Assembly (NCBI GenBank): GCA_905221605.1
Contig: CAJNDS010000118.1
Coordinates: forward strand, 62,001-126,000
Length of the DNA stretch: 64,000 nucleotides
Source: Symbiodinium natans
Lineage: Eukaryota; Sar; Dinophyceae; Suessiales; Symbiodiniaceae
Direction: 5' to 3'
A model generated the notes under the pieces. That model was not told where the DNA came from and ran no database searches. It saw only the letters and a list, made by a program, of their open reading frames with translations. Of this stretch, positions 45,413-61,760 are shown piece by piece. Position 1 is the first letter of the stretch. Each line of letters starts with the position of its first letter. The position numbers were made by a program, and so were the translations under genes.

Positions 45413-45599
45413 CGATTCAGACCCTCTCCTTGAAATGCAACTTGCACTGAACTCTGAAGCGACAGCCGCCTTAGACCTAAACACAATTGAGTAGTAGTAT
45501 TCCTTGGATTCATACAAGTGGTAGCACTGTTATCATTGAGTCCTTAGGCCGAGATCCTAAGTCCCTACACCCTCTCAACCCTTAAACTCCCTTATCCCT

Positions 45600-46268
45600 A
45601 CCCTCGTGGGACTTGCTTGTTTTGCTTTGCAGGACGCAGGACCCCGTGACCTTGTTGAAGCGAGGCCTTCGGAAGCTTCAGAAGCTCTGCACTACCACTG
45701 CAAATGCCAGAACTTCAATACCTCTGAGTCCTCCGAGCAATCCGGTGGAGTCATGCCCTCATGGCCTCATCCGTGCAGGTTTCGAAGCCTGGAAGCAAGT
45801 GCCGACCACAAGGCCTCGCGCTGTGTCTGGAGGAATCGGTGGCAGGCAAATGCCTTCAATTCAACACGAGGGGGCACCGGGGGAACGGTTATGTGAATCT
45901 GAAAGCCAGAGAAACTGGCACTTTGATTGCGAGTGTTCGATACAATCAGCGCTGCCCAGCATGTGTAACGCAACTCGGTGAGAATTGACTTGTCAGGTCA
46001 CCTGGGAGGAGCTTGGCACTCAGCTGTTGAAGGCCCAGGCCTACCTTTTGCTGCCTCTCGCTGCCTTGTTTCGTTGTGTTTTTTGTCGAGTGCGCGGGAT
46101 GCGTTCGAGCGGATGTCGTTCGCCCAGGTTCTTGGACTGGTACATGTACGAACTGCAGCCCAGTCCCTAAGATGGAGGAGCAACAAGCGCAACAAAGCAC
46201 CCAATAATTGGGAGAAATTTTGCGGCCGAATTCATGAAGCCAGCTTCAACACCCTTGCATCACTGTGA
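45600..46268 (+). CDS. Unknown protein, several coding-like exons
   Basis: After CTTTGCAG (45632) the + strand reads RTQDPVTLLKRGLRKLQKLC and continues to a GTGCAG splice site near 45779. Later pieces read VTWEELGTQLLK (after TTGTCAG, about 45999-46034) and SARDAFERMSFAQ (about 46088-46126), the latter ending CCCAG/GTT. All sit between plausible AG and GC/GT signals. No family is recognised, and the joins are not resolved. Confidence 0.35.
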
Positions 46269-46269
46269 C

Positions 46270-47912
46270 AAGATTCAGGCTGGCTGAGGCCAGATCCCAG
46301 CAGCAGTGAAGACTTTGCACGGGCCATAGGCTGCCAAAGACGCTGCCAACACAAAGTTTCACGTCAACACACATCTTGTGGCCATGAAAACTTGGCTGCC
46401 AACCGAGCACCACCTCGTAGTCTCCCGCAGCAAGGTTGCTGATCTCTGTACGATAACCTGCACGCAGAAGTTCATGAAAGTTCAGGGGTTGAAGTCGATT
46501 CATGGTCCGAACATTTTATCTATTGGATCTTGTGTAGCAGCATGTCATACGATGTTTTGGGGTTTCGTGAACGTCTGCGACTCATCACAACGAGCTTGCG
46601 AGCCATGCATGCCTGTCATGACGGCAATCTGCTTTATGCATCCTGTGTTCCCAGATTTCATTGAAGCTTGCAGGTTCGTTGGTTGTCGTGTGTAGGCTTG
46701 GCGTAGCCAGTGCACAGGGCCGCCTAAATGGTTCAACCCTGCCGGTGTTCGCGCTCTGCTATTGGGCGCCCCCTCGCCAAATTCAGGAAAAGGGACCAGC
46801 GCCGTCGAGCCACATTTATGCCTGGGCCATGCCTGACCTTTGACCATGGGTAGAAGTATGGCTGCAGCACGTCAGCCCGGTGGCCCCGCCCCCATGGCCC
46901 CATGAAAGCAATGCCAGAAAGAGCGGGCGGGGGAGGTGGTGAGGAGTCATGAATGCCTTCTAGCTGACGACTCTGCGTGTGGGGTTTGTACTCGGGTTTT
47001 AAATGTGTCGGGTGATGGAAGGAGAAGGCGCACTGGAAAAGGGGGCAGCATGGTGTACCTCTGACCGCCTTGAACTGGGGCGCTCATTACTAGCGGCTGG
47101 CTTCGGCAAATTGCGAAACACATAAATATAGAGAAATATGCAAAGTGAGAAAGAAGTCAATATGGCGAGAGAAGAGCTTTCCACTCATGTAAGTAAATGG
47201 CCACGGAACGAAATGGCATTTGCGTACAAACATTCATTCATGCGCACGTAGAGCTGTACATAGCTAGCTATAAGAGTAAATGCAGTGAACATACGAAGGC
47301 AAGATGCGAGGTCCCCCCCTTGCCCCAACGCGCCCCTCGGGGCAGCTCTCCCTTCGGGGGGTCAAAGCGTGCAGAGAGAGCGAGTGAGAGAGACAGAGAG
47401 AGACAGAGACAGACGCCGGCACACCTGCACCTGCATTGGCTCGGCCGGTAGCTTCGCTTCCGCTAGTGCGGCAGCTCCCAGGCTCTGCCAAGTCAATCCC
47501 CTGCTTTTGTTCGCGTCTACATGCGTATTGATGGCCAGCTTCTACTGAGTGAAGATCTGTCTTACGGAGTGATGATCTGCCTGGTGGCCCCTGTGCCCTG
47601 TAAAGAGCCCTAGTGCATAGGATCTCAGGGTGAGAGCCGAAACCTTTGCAAGGAAGTCCTGGGCTTTCATGTCGATGTCAGGTCGTTCCACTCGGCCTGG
47701 CCGTGTGCATCTGAGGGGATCAGGGCGCTTGCCAGTGCATCTAGAGCAGGAGTTGCAAGGAGTTGCAAGGAGTTGCAAGGAGTTGCAAGCTGTTGCAAAT
47801 GCGGAGCATGTGCGGGGCAAGCTTGGGGCAGCCATTTTAGCTCTCTGCAGCTTTGGTTCACTAGGTTTCCCTCCAAAGCGCTCCGCTGGTTTAAGCACAG
47901 CGCCCCGTTGCG
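46270..47912. other. No recognisable gene; GA-rich patch and a 10-bp tandem repeat
   Basis: GA/CAGA low complexity lies at 47370-47415, and four copies of GGAGTTGCAA plus one degenerate copy at 47749-47798. No family motif occurs on either strand. Confidence 0.4.
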
Positions 47913-47972
47913 ATGGCACGAAAGCTTCTGGCTCTGCTTGCGCCGAGCGTGGGTGTGCTTGGCACCTGCCCA
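47913..47972 (+). CDS. Possible first exon of the KatG gene (signal-peptide-like)
   Basis: The ATG at 47913 opens MARKLLALLAPSVGVLGTCP, which looks like a short signal peptide, and stops at a CCCAG/GCC donor of the type used throughout the KatG gene. A candidate next exon begins near 48066, but it shows no KatG homology. The link to KatG rests only on position and splice style. Confidence 0.25.
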
Positions 47973-48239
47973 GGCCGTTTGGCCGTTTCCCCATTTCGTT
48001 TCTGTTCACATTTCGTTGTTGGCCACGTGCCATTTTTCAAGTTCGCGGTCCCCACCCCAAGCAGGTCTTCCCTTCACCACAGTTCCACAGAACTACGCCG
48101 CGGTCCCCGAATTACCCGTGACTCTGGCAGAAACATTGGTCATGCGCACAGATGCTAAAGCCTCACTTGTTGATTCCTGAAGTCCAAAAAGAAATGCTGG
48201 AGTTTGCGTGAAGCACAGGGGTTGCCTGGAGCCTCCGAG

Positions 48240-53414
<5,175 letters not shown>

Positions 53415-53744
53415 ATGTTGTACTTCCAGGACGAATTGGCAGCCGCAAGTAGTCCGCAGCATGTGCTGTAGTGCGCAGCTAAGCGCAAGATAACATTAGT
53501 TAGATGCTTTGCTCAGTTTGTTGTTTGCCGTTTATCAAGAAGTCGTGACTTGTGTGACTTGTGTGCAGTTTTACTGTTTTCTATCAAGAGAGATTGTGGG
53601 CCTTTGGCGTGATCGCGCCGCAGAGACCGAGTAACCCAAATGAGGCCATACGTCCCAAGTTTTTAGGCCTTGAACTGTGCTGATGCCGCGGCTGATGCCA
53701 CATGATGTTTTTTCACTCACTAAAACACCCCTGCAGGTCCGACG
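53415..53744. other. No recognisable gene
   Basis: Searched for the KatG C-terminal domain and nothing was found. Confidence 0.4.
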
Positions 53745-53996
53745 ATGGCTTCATCTCCATCTGAACAGCTTGAGCTTATGATGTGCCTAGAGATGTTGTA
53801 TGATGTTCTACATCTGTTCTCTACAGTGTCCGATGCGTTTGTTCACGCTCCTTGGACTTTGAAGCGGCTGCGTTCGCTTGGTGCCGGCCGCATCCTTCCC
53901 AGCTTTGTTGTAATGTGTTTTCGGCTTCCGTCCCTAGCTACGGCTCCAGTCCCGAAGCGTTGGAGGATGCTTCAACTTGAGCTTGAAGATGTTTGA
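53745..53996 (+). CDS. Small unknown protein
   Basis: The ATG at 53745 lies just after a CTGCAG/GTCCGACG site and opens 83 codons to TGA 53994-53996. The sequence starts MASSPSEQLELMMCLEMLYD and is helical, with Leu/Met-rich stretches and a Leu/Glu end (LQLELEDV). The clean ATG-to-stop frame and balanced composition support coding. It is in no visible KatG phase, and no family is known. Confidence 0.4.
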   Translation: MASSPSEQLELMMCLEMLYDVLHLFSTVSDAFVHAPWTLKRLRSLGAGRILPSFVVMCFRLPSLATAPVPKRWRMLQLELEDV

Positions 53997-56214
53997 AGCC
54001 TCAGGAGTCAGGAGCCTGGAAAACTGTGAAGCCACAGCATTTTCCAGCGGCTCGCTTCGCCGGTGTGGCTTTACACCAGCCTCGTACAGGATCATGCAGA
54101 AAGAATAAACATGTCCGTTCTGCGCGCCCTGCGGTCTCTGCGAAGTCGTGTGGAGGGTCCGTATGGAAGAGAACGCAGAAGGTTTCTCACAATCCCAGCT
54201 GACTTGGCTTGAAGTTCCCCACAGCTCTGCCAAGGGCCCCCGGAGCCCGACGTGGAGCTCCACGGCCGGGCCCGGCCATGGTCGAGGCTTCCTAGCCCAA
54301 GCTTTGGGCAGCACTATGCAGCACGCCTGCTCCTGAGGCATCCTTTAGGCCCAGTTACGTCTTGGCATCGGCAGGCGGGTCCATACGGCAGCGCCGTTGG
54401 TCGAGGCTCGGATGTGGCACCATGTGGCACCATTAGGGCACCATGTGCGAGCAACTCTTCGAGGGAGCTGGTGACACGGCCCTGAGCCAGGCCAGCATGG
54501 CCTTAGCTTTGCTGTTTCTGGCCAGTCAAATGGCCGACGCCTGAGAGTCTCCAAGCAAAGGGCAACATGCTCATGTATCCACATATCCAGCCTGCTGAGA
54601 AGTCGTCCGCTAAGCATGAAGTGGGCTGTGTGTGGTGTGCGAGGAGTCCTGAGCACAGACAGCTTGCGGTGTGAACCACGCATCCGCCCAGACATTGTCA
54701 GGCCGACTATGCTGCTAAGATCCTCCTGCTGGTGCGGCTGCCGGGAGATAGCAGCTGGAGTTTCCGGTTTATTCAAAAATGCTGCATCACCGGTCCTTCG
54801 TAACACATGAAGACAGACATTCGCTTGTGGGACTGAAGTTTGCCTGTCAATGGCGGCTTTGCTCGCTACCAGTCGCTAGGTTGATAGGCTAGCCACACCT
54901 CGAGCAACGTGCATGGATTCGATGATGACTGCTGGATGCTAGGTCTGCCTGTGGCGTGAGGAAGGCTTACGGGCACACTTTGGCGTCCTTGCGGCTGCAG
55001 CAGACCAAGTGGCTGTGTCTCTGACTGTTAACTTTGCACTTGGCTGGACATGCTGAGAGCAATGTGCTTTCTACAGTGGACCACTCACGGATGGCTAAGA
55101 CCATCCCATTAGCATGCACGATCATGCACGCATATGCAAGCCCAAACACAGTAGCTTGAAAGACGCATGGCTTAGGTGCATCTGCTAGCTGGGATTCGCA
55201 GAGCGTACGAGTTCTTCTCGGGCCTGACGGGGGTGTGCTGCTCAGTATCCGCTTGTTGAGGGTTATTTACTCGTCTGAAAGCTCACTCTGGCCATGAGTT
55301 CACTAAGAACAGCATGATTTCAATTTGCAAGAGCCTTGCATCTTGGCTTATGCGTCGAGCGAATAGGACCACAGTTTCGCTTGTCACGAGCGTTCTGCAC
55401 AGGCTTCCACACTCATGCAAACTCACACACTTTGGCCTCTCATCTTGGGGTTAGCCATATCTAGGTTTTGAAAGTCTGTGGCTGCAGAAGGGCCATAGGA
55501 CCGGATTCGACATGTAGTCGCGACAAAGTAGATGCGCTTGTGCGGGATGCAGACACTGAGTTCGATCTGGGTCTAAGCCAGGTACCCCGGGCCGGGGCGG
55601 CAGTTCTGTCGGTTTTCGGCCTGGCCACCCCGCTCTTTCAGGCCAGCGGACATGAGCAGAAAACACGAAATGCCTCTCGTTCCTGCCCTGTTTTTCGGTC
55701 AGGTGCTGCACGTCTTAGACTCACTGTTTGCTTGGTGGTACAAGCAGGACCCATGCTGGAATTGCCCCTACTGCTTGATGGCCGCGGATGAGCCAGTTTG
55801 TACTCTCAAGATGCTGTGCCGGAGTTCTCTATTCGCAGGATCAGGGAAAGCGGCTTCCTCTTCGAGCAGTGCCATTGGATGTCATTCTGGAGGCCCTTCG
55901 GTTCGGAGCCACTTAAGCCGCAAAGCCCAAATCCCAAGCCTGCTGCAACATGCCGCTGGAAACCCATTAAGATTATTAAGATTCATTCCCTAAAGCCTCG
56001 AAAGCCCCCAAACCTCCGGTGTCGCAGGGGCTGGCCTTCCTCCTCGCATCGCTTCACCTTCGGCTCTCTTGTGCCCTTGGCAGCCGGCTCAGTGAAGGAA
56101 TCGAGAAAGATCGTGCAAGATAGCATTTTAGGTTTAGAGTTTGGTTTTTCCAGGGTTTTTGGGGCGTTTAGGTGGGTTGGGGCTAGGGCCTAGGTTTTGG
56201 ACACCAGCTTCGCC
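53997..56214. other. No recognisable gene
   Basis: Frames such as 54345-54806 (-), 55468-55791 (+) and 55652-55993 (+) show no family motif. The stretch 55915-56010 is rich in CCTAAA/AAAGCC words resembling decayed telomeric repeat. Confidence 0.3.
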
Positions 56215-56700
56215 AGGTCAGATTCGCATTCCGAGCTCACCAGCTTTCGAGGTCGAGCCAAGCAAAGTTTTGCCCTACAGCCTTATTCAGGCCGTTGGCA
56301 GCCTTGCCTGCAAGGTGCTTCTGGTTGCTGTGCTCTTCTCATCGCTGTGCATGGTTGCCATTGGGCTCGCTCAGTCCTGAGAGTTGTGTGGCCAGTTCAG
56401 CAAATCCCGTGGAGGTCCATGAGATGCCATGGGTGTGCTCGGATTCATATGCAGGTCTTGGTTGACAGTACTGTGTCTCTGAAGCTTTCGCGAGCTCTGC
56501 CTCGAGCCCAGCTGAGAAGTGAGGGTATGCTTCTGCCATGTACGACTAAGAAACGTGGCCTGACAGGTATGGAACGAGTGCTCCCAAGACCAGACGCTCA
56601 GCTGGCCTGTTCCCGCTTGGAACTTCCGTCAGCTTGAGCAGTTGACTGCATGGGGTCAGATCCGACGTTGGCAGGCGTCATACCTGTCGATAAAAGTATG
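56215..56700 (+). CDS. Unknown protein with a membrane segment, possible exons
   Basis: A + segment at 56221-56379 reads VEPSKVLPYSLIQAVGSLAC and then a hydrophobic stretch (LLVAVLFSSLCMVAIGL), likely a membrane helix, ending at a GCTCAG site or TGA. A second piece from 56567 reads VWNECSQDQTLSWPVPAWNF and LEQLTAWGQIRRWQ, Trp-rich, after GACAG. No family is recognised. Confidence 0.3.
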
Positions 56701-56981
56701 CAAGCAGAAGAAGTAGTATAAGTACAAGTATACGTAGAAGTAAGGAAGCATATTAATTATGCACAACATGAGAAGCAAATACGTATAAACATGTATATTC
56801 AGGTATGCTCTCAGGGGCTGAATCGGCTGAAGCTTTCTGAGCCAGGGCTTTGCCTCAGTGTCTTCGTGGCGCACGTCGCCTATCGCAGCTGTGAGGCCCT
56901 CCCTTGCAAAGCTGCACCGGAGAGCACATACTCGTAGGTTTGATGGGGCTGTAGGCGGACAAGTTTGGTAGTCATCTTCCA

Positions 56982-57452
56982 TCACGTGCTTGCCGCTTGC
57001 GTGTGTTTGCGTCCTCCCTGATCGGTAGCACAGCAAACCAGCGTGTCCTTCAAACTGCAGGTTGTAGCAAAGTGCGCGATGGTGATGGCAATGTCTTTCA
57101 CACTTCCTTCGGTGTGCTTTGCCGCGTGCGCCGCCATGACTTTCAGGATTGAGTCAAGTTTCTTTGCAGCGTTTCCCTGGAATATGCAGGCACTTGGCAA
57201 AGGACTTGTGCAGTGCATGTTCCTGGATACAGCATGGGCATCGAGTAACAGCTCCACGGCGGATTGGATTCTTTTGGCGAGCGGTTGTCTGTCGACGTGC
57301 GCTGCAACGAATGCTGTTGTAGGTATCTGGCGGTGGTTTACGCGCTGAACACTGTCGTCCTGATCGGCAGCTCCTGGCCGTCTGGCTCTTGTCCTCAGGT
57401 CGGCGCAGTTCCGTCTAGAGTTGATTCCACGCGTGCACCATCGGCGTGTCAT
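56982..57452 (-). CDS. Coding-like minus-strand frame, unknown
   Basis: The minus-strand frame includes RIQSAVELLLDAHAVSRNMH and KLDSILKVMAAHAAKHTEGS, helical and well charged. The + strand frame here is its hydrophobic shadow. No family is recognised. Confidence 0.3.
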   Translation of the reverse strand: MTRRWCTRGINSRRNCADLRTRARRPGAADQDDSVQRVNHRQIPTTAFVAAHVDRQPLAKRIQSAVELLLDAHAVSRNMHCTSPLPSACIFQGNAAKKLDSILKVMAAHAAKHTEGSVKDIAITIAHFATTCSLKDTLVCCATDQGGRKHTQAAST

Positions 57453-57471
57453 TTAGGCAGACAGCACCCCA

Positions 57472-57497
57472 GTAGTAGTAGTCGTCGTCGTCGTCTT
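57472..57497. repeat. Short (AGT)4(CGT)5 compound repeat
   Basis: Same AGT-then-CGT order as the start of the large array at 7928, at small size. Confidence 0.9.
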
Positions 57498-57801
57498 TCT
57501 GCCGGACCTTCTGGTGCAGGTGCACATTGTCTTCGCAGCGTTGGTGGTGGCATGGCCTGGGCCTCAAAACAACTCTTCAACATTTGTGGGCACGGGAAAC
57601 CCTAAAGCTACACTGAACCCTGGAACCTTGAATTCAACCCCTGAGGCCTGAAAGCCCCAAGAATCTGACAAAAACTGGCTCAGTGAGGCCGGTTCTCTTC
57701 TCCAACCTGCCTCAGTTTGTGGACTCGCCCAAGCCGGCTGCGCCCAGCATTTCTATTGTCGGGCCAGTGCTTTAGGTTATGATAACAGAGTTCAAAGCAA
57801 G

Positions 57802-58137
57802 ATGAGACCAGAGTTTCGAGAACTTACCATTCCTGTTGAACTTCGTCCTCGGCCTTGGGAAAGAACCGGGTACTGTTCAATCCTGTTCAGCATGCTTGTC
57901 TTGGCGATGGTCTTTAGACTTTGTGGGGTCAGGCATTTCACGGCGGCGCAGAACGCCTCGAGCCTGCTCTGCGGCCTTCGTGCGTTGGAGGCATGTCCAC
58001 TATCCAATCTGACACAAGAATCAGAAGTTTGGATGGTGGTAGTTTTTGCTTGCCCTGTCCAGTTGTCCGCCGCTGTGGGGTTGGCCACCGCAGCCTATCT
58101 CATACAAGCGGGGAGCCTAGCCCTTGCCGACATCTGA
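57802..58137 (+). CDS. Putative two-helix membrane protein
   Basis: The ATG at 57802 opens 111 codons to TGA. The N-terminus MRPEFRELTIPVELRPRPWE is polar; hydrophobic segments follow at about residues 27-43 and 80-102. The reverse strand is also open for 98 codons, so coding on this strand is not certain. No family is recognised. Confidence 0.3.
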   Translation: MRPEFRELTIPVELRPRPWERTGYCSILFSMLVLAMVFRLCGVRHFTAAQNASSLLCGLRALEACPLSNLTQESEVWMVVVFACPVQLSAAVGLATAAYLIQAGSLALADI

Positions 58138-59640
58138 AGACGCATCCTGGTGTGTGCAGCTTTGCAGCTTAAGTATGGCAGGCAGAAGCCTTGGACACCC
58201 GGCATCACAAGCATCGCCACGATGAGGACAGCTGGATAGTGGTCTGCACCTCGGGCCCCGGCGTGAACGCTGTTGCACCGATGTCTCTTCTGCATGGCCC
58301 CAGCAGGCTGTCGGTAGTCAGCTTTCAAGAAGCCAACTCAAAGCAACCTGCTGACATCATCAAGATTACGGCTGCCCGCATTCTGTAGCTAGTGACTGAA
58401 TGACTTCCAAGATTCTGAGGAGCCCAAGGAATGAACAATACTAACAACTGATGTGTGAAAGACGAGATCAGGAAATGCTAAAGAAGTTTTTGCACAGTTT
58501 CAGTTTTGAGTTTCTACCTTGATTTGAAACACTGGATTGATCTCAGGATCCTCGGACAGTGCACTTTGTCACCACGCTACAAGCACTACACCAGAGGCGA
58601 GGCCCTTGGCTTCCGATCTTTCCGTTTTCATTGGTATGAAGCTTACCTTCCATGCCGATGCCACCCATTGCCCAGGACTTGGTCTGCGCCATGGGCTACG
58701 TGCATACTTGTGCACTACCTTTGCATGGTCATTAGGCCGGCGGTGGCATGTGGACGGTTGCATGTGCTTCGCATTCTTATTGGATCCATGCTCCGTCGGT
58801 ATTGCACTAGTCGCGACATTTCGCGACACTAGCCTCGTCATATCATGGCCAGGATCTCATGTCCGTGGCACTGTAGACATATATACCTATATACTTGTAT
58901 ATATATATATGTTTATTTGATTTTATTTGTATGTATATACACACGCATACAGATATAGATGTCCACATGCGGCATACATGCATGCTGCATGCGTACACAT
59001 AAACATAAATGTGGCAGGAACCTCTACGTATCATGTGTGCTCTTACCTATTTCGATTAATCATATTTGCCACTATGAGTTCGAATGCTCTTGTACTGTCA
59101 GTAATTAATTCCCGGAGGGTACTCACAGTCTCAGTCAAACTAGGTGGCATGGGCCAGCAGGTAGAATCTGAGGCTTTGCTTTTGTTTCCTTATGGCAGAC
59201 AATCGACTTTTCAAAATCCTCAAGTTCAAGCCCGAAGCCCGACAAAACGAAACTCAGAGACTCCACCCTTGACCCGGCGCAAAAAGACACCAAACCCTCA
59301 ACCCTAAACAAAAATCGCTTCAATTCAGGGTATCCTAGCCCTGACCAAGATAAGTACAGACCGTAGTAGTTTACCGAATAGCCGTTGAGGGCCTCGGACT
59401 GGGTTCGAAGTGTTCGGTCCGCAAAGTGAAGACTCTAGAACATCATTTTCTGTGTGAGCTTTAATCTTCTATCTTTGATGTCGAAAAGGTTTCTTGTTTC
59501 TATAGTTTTGTATTTTCAAGCTTAACCCCTGAACCCTGCGCCCCCCTGGATGACGAATCCGTAGCCGGCTTGCGCAGCCCGTCAGGACAGTATCCGAAGA
59601 CGACGGACATCACATGAAACAGGAATTGTTGCCAGTTTTT
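58138..59640. other. No recognisable gene; TA microsatellite
   Basis: TATATA/ATAC sequence lies at 58875-58945. Frames are short and without motifs. Confidence 0.35.
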
Positions 59641-60158
59641 TGCACGGAATTCTTCAAAAGCGTTGGTGCCCCGCCTACGAAGCGCTGGCGGCCAACTCGG
59701 AGCAACTCCAGCGGCATGGCGCGCTGCTGTGGGAGGACGTGGATGCATACGCGGCCGCCCAGTGCTTGCAGGCCCGGCTCCAACTGTTTCCTCACCAGGT
59801 GACGCTGGTGGTGTGGGGGAGTCCTCACGTCGAGCTGGCCGATGGGAGTGAGAGCCGCGCTCGCCACGGCCCGGCCGCGGCGCAGAAGGCACACGCCTTC
59901 GGGGCCCTCTCCCGGCAATTCCCCAACAGCTTCGTCCTCGTGCTCTACGCGGGCCACGGCGTGGAGGCGCTGCGGACGGGCGAGGACCGCGGTCGGGGTG
60001 ATCATTGCGGTGCTGAGGCCGTGCTGCGGTTGCCGGCGTTGCTGCGACCCGCAGCAGGCTTGCCGGAGCGGGCCGCCGGAGGAGGAGAGTATTACCCCCG
60101 CCACAGCAAGGGGTCGCTCAGGACCACCGGCCGCCGCGCGCCCGTCAGAGCACAGTGA
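59640..60158 (+). CDS. GC-rich coding-like segment, unknown protein
   Basis: This is the most GC-rich stretch of the window, open for about 170 codons. It reads PAYEALAANSEQLQRHGALL, an Ala/Gln-rich helix, then VTLVVWGSPHVELADGSE, and later NSFVLVLYAGHGVEALRTGE, alternating helices and beta strands like a globular domain. Internal CAG/GTGACG and GCG/GTCGGG sites could be donors, so it may be two exons. Base composition is clearly unlike its neighbours, above all the AT-rich island directly downstream. No family is recognised. Confidence 0.4.
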   Translation: MHGILQKRWCPAYEALAANSEQLQRHGALLWEDVDAYAAAQCLQARLQLFPHQVTLVVWGSPHVELADGSESRARHGPAAAQKAHAFGALSRQFPNSFVLVLYAGHGVEALRTGEDRGRGDHCGAEAVLRLPALLRPAAGLPERAAGGGEYYPRHSKGSLRTTGRRAPVRAQ

Positions 60159-60175
60159 GTCCCTTGAGTGGGTTT

Positions 60176-60200
60176 ACGGTTTGGGGTTTGGGGTTTAGGG
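60176..60200. repeat. Degenerate telomere-type repeat (GGTTTGGGGTTTAGGG)
   Basis: TTTGGGG, TTTGGGG and TTTAGGG units in a row, the opposite orientation to the tract at 17040. Confidence 0.7.
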
Positions 60201-61760
60201 TGTTCCGTTGCGAGTTTTCACATCTGAAAACTCTTGGATTTTTGGGACCAGGGACGTGGTCCCGTCCGTAGATGATTCTAAAATTTCGCGTAAAATTTGA
60301 GAATATTGGGGCCGAGATCCTCCTATTTTCCCCATATAGCTGACCTCCAATCCTGATCACCAAGTGTGTGATTCACCTTTTGAGCTTTGTGTAAAACTCA
60401 AAAGTATTATTCTGGCTCTGGTTGTTAGATCAAGGAACAGGTCATGGTCAAGTTCGAGGCCGCTCATGACTTCTTTTGTGAAGCTTGTGCTAAATGTGCT
60501 TGCTTTCAAGCACATGGCTTCAATCGTGAAGTTATCAAAGGATTCCCAACGTTTGATTGGACTTAACAAATGTAAGCAGGGATTTGTATTTTGTTTCAAT
60601 AGAGCCGTTTCTACTGATTGCATAAACAGAACGACTGGTTTTGAAGCCAAAGCACATTCTCCTTCACAACGTGAACAGAATTTACGGAAACGTACTCTGC
60701 AATTTAATCTTCATTCCCCCCCCCCCCCCCCCACCCCCTCACGTTGAAAGTGTAGAGAATCTCATTGATTTGACTAACAGAACTGCTGTTAGCTCTACTT
60801 CTTACATGACTGTCTTCTTGATTATTGAACTAACGGCCGAAGGAAATGAAGGAGAATGAAGGACACCTATTGGGGAGCCTCGGTGCTTTGAATCCAGTTG
60901 CGTTTAAAGTTTAAACGGCCAGTGGGTTCAGTCTTTAAATATCTTGTGTTCATGTATGTGGTTTCAGGCAAGACGGCCGACTGCTCGTGTGAGTACTTCA
61001 GAAGATGTATATAACCCCCAATCGAATTCGTGAATTGGTTCACAGTTTTTTAATTGGGGGAAGGGAATCAAGAGAATAGTCAAGAGCATATTCTAAAAAG
61101 TTCTATTCGCGTAGATTATGCAAACACTGTTTTGGTCACGGGTCGCTTGTTATTGACCTTATCAATTGCGATAAATAACCCTCAGCATACCATAAGTGCG
61201 CTTCATCATGACAATGAAGTTGAAGCAAATTATGAATCTCCTTTGAGCCAACAGCTATATTTTTCAGATAGCTGACCCCCAGTAATGTGTAATGTATTGG
61301 TAGTTGCGTGCACTACAACCTAGAATAGCGATATCCAGAAAGTGAGTTTGTGCATAACAACAGAAGACTTTCAGATTATTGAAGCTAGGCGCCATAAAGA
61401 GCATTTTCAGAGGTTTGACGCCGAACACGATGGATCAATTGGGGGGAAGCATGTAAATAAGCAAATAAGTAAATGAATAAGGAAAAACATATAGAATATA
61501 TGCATATATATATATGCACACAACAAACAGAGGAACAATCTCTAGGTAAAGCTTAGGATCTCAGATACAGAATCATACCCCACTTATGTATACTCCGACA
61601 CTGAAAGCCTCATCGCCGAAAGATCACCGAAAGATCTTCGACACCGAAAGAATGATCTTACAGATCAAAAAAAGGGTTGCTCCAGAAACAGCACGAAAGA
61701 CAAAATGATCCTCAACCACGGTAAGCTCCTCCCCAGCAAATCAGTCATTCACTGGCGTTG
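60201..61760. other. AT-rich island
   Basis: About 1.5 kb with much lower GC than the flanks. It holds a C17 run (60716-60732), TATA-type repeats (61490-61520) and short CACCGAAAGA repeats (61605-61650). Frames 60364-60747 (+) and 61054-61275 (+) use AT-rich codons but show no family. Confidence 0.6.

Noticed and set aside
44906-45517. Several long Thr-, Leu-, Tyr-, Ser- or Val-run frames on both strands
   Set aside because: They are translations of the ACT microsatellite.
57225-57260. TAWASSNSS on the + strand, similar to the AWASAS motif of the KatG C-terminal domain
   Set aside because: It lies 4 kb beyond the last KatG exon, no neighbouring segment continues the family, and the minus strand is the better coding candidate.
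59392-59425. GGTTCGA-type sequence like a tRNA T-arm
   Set aside because: No acceptor stem, D-arm or anticodon arm can be folded around it; the same holds for similar words at 9825 and 24655.
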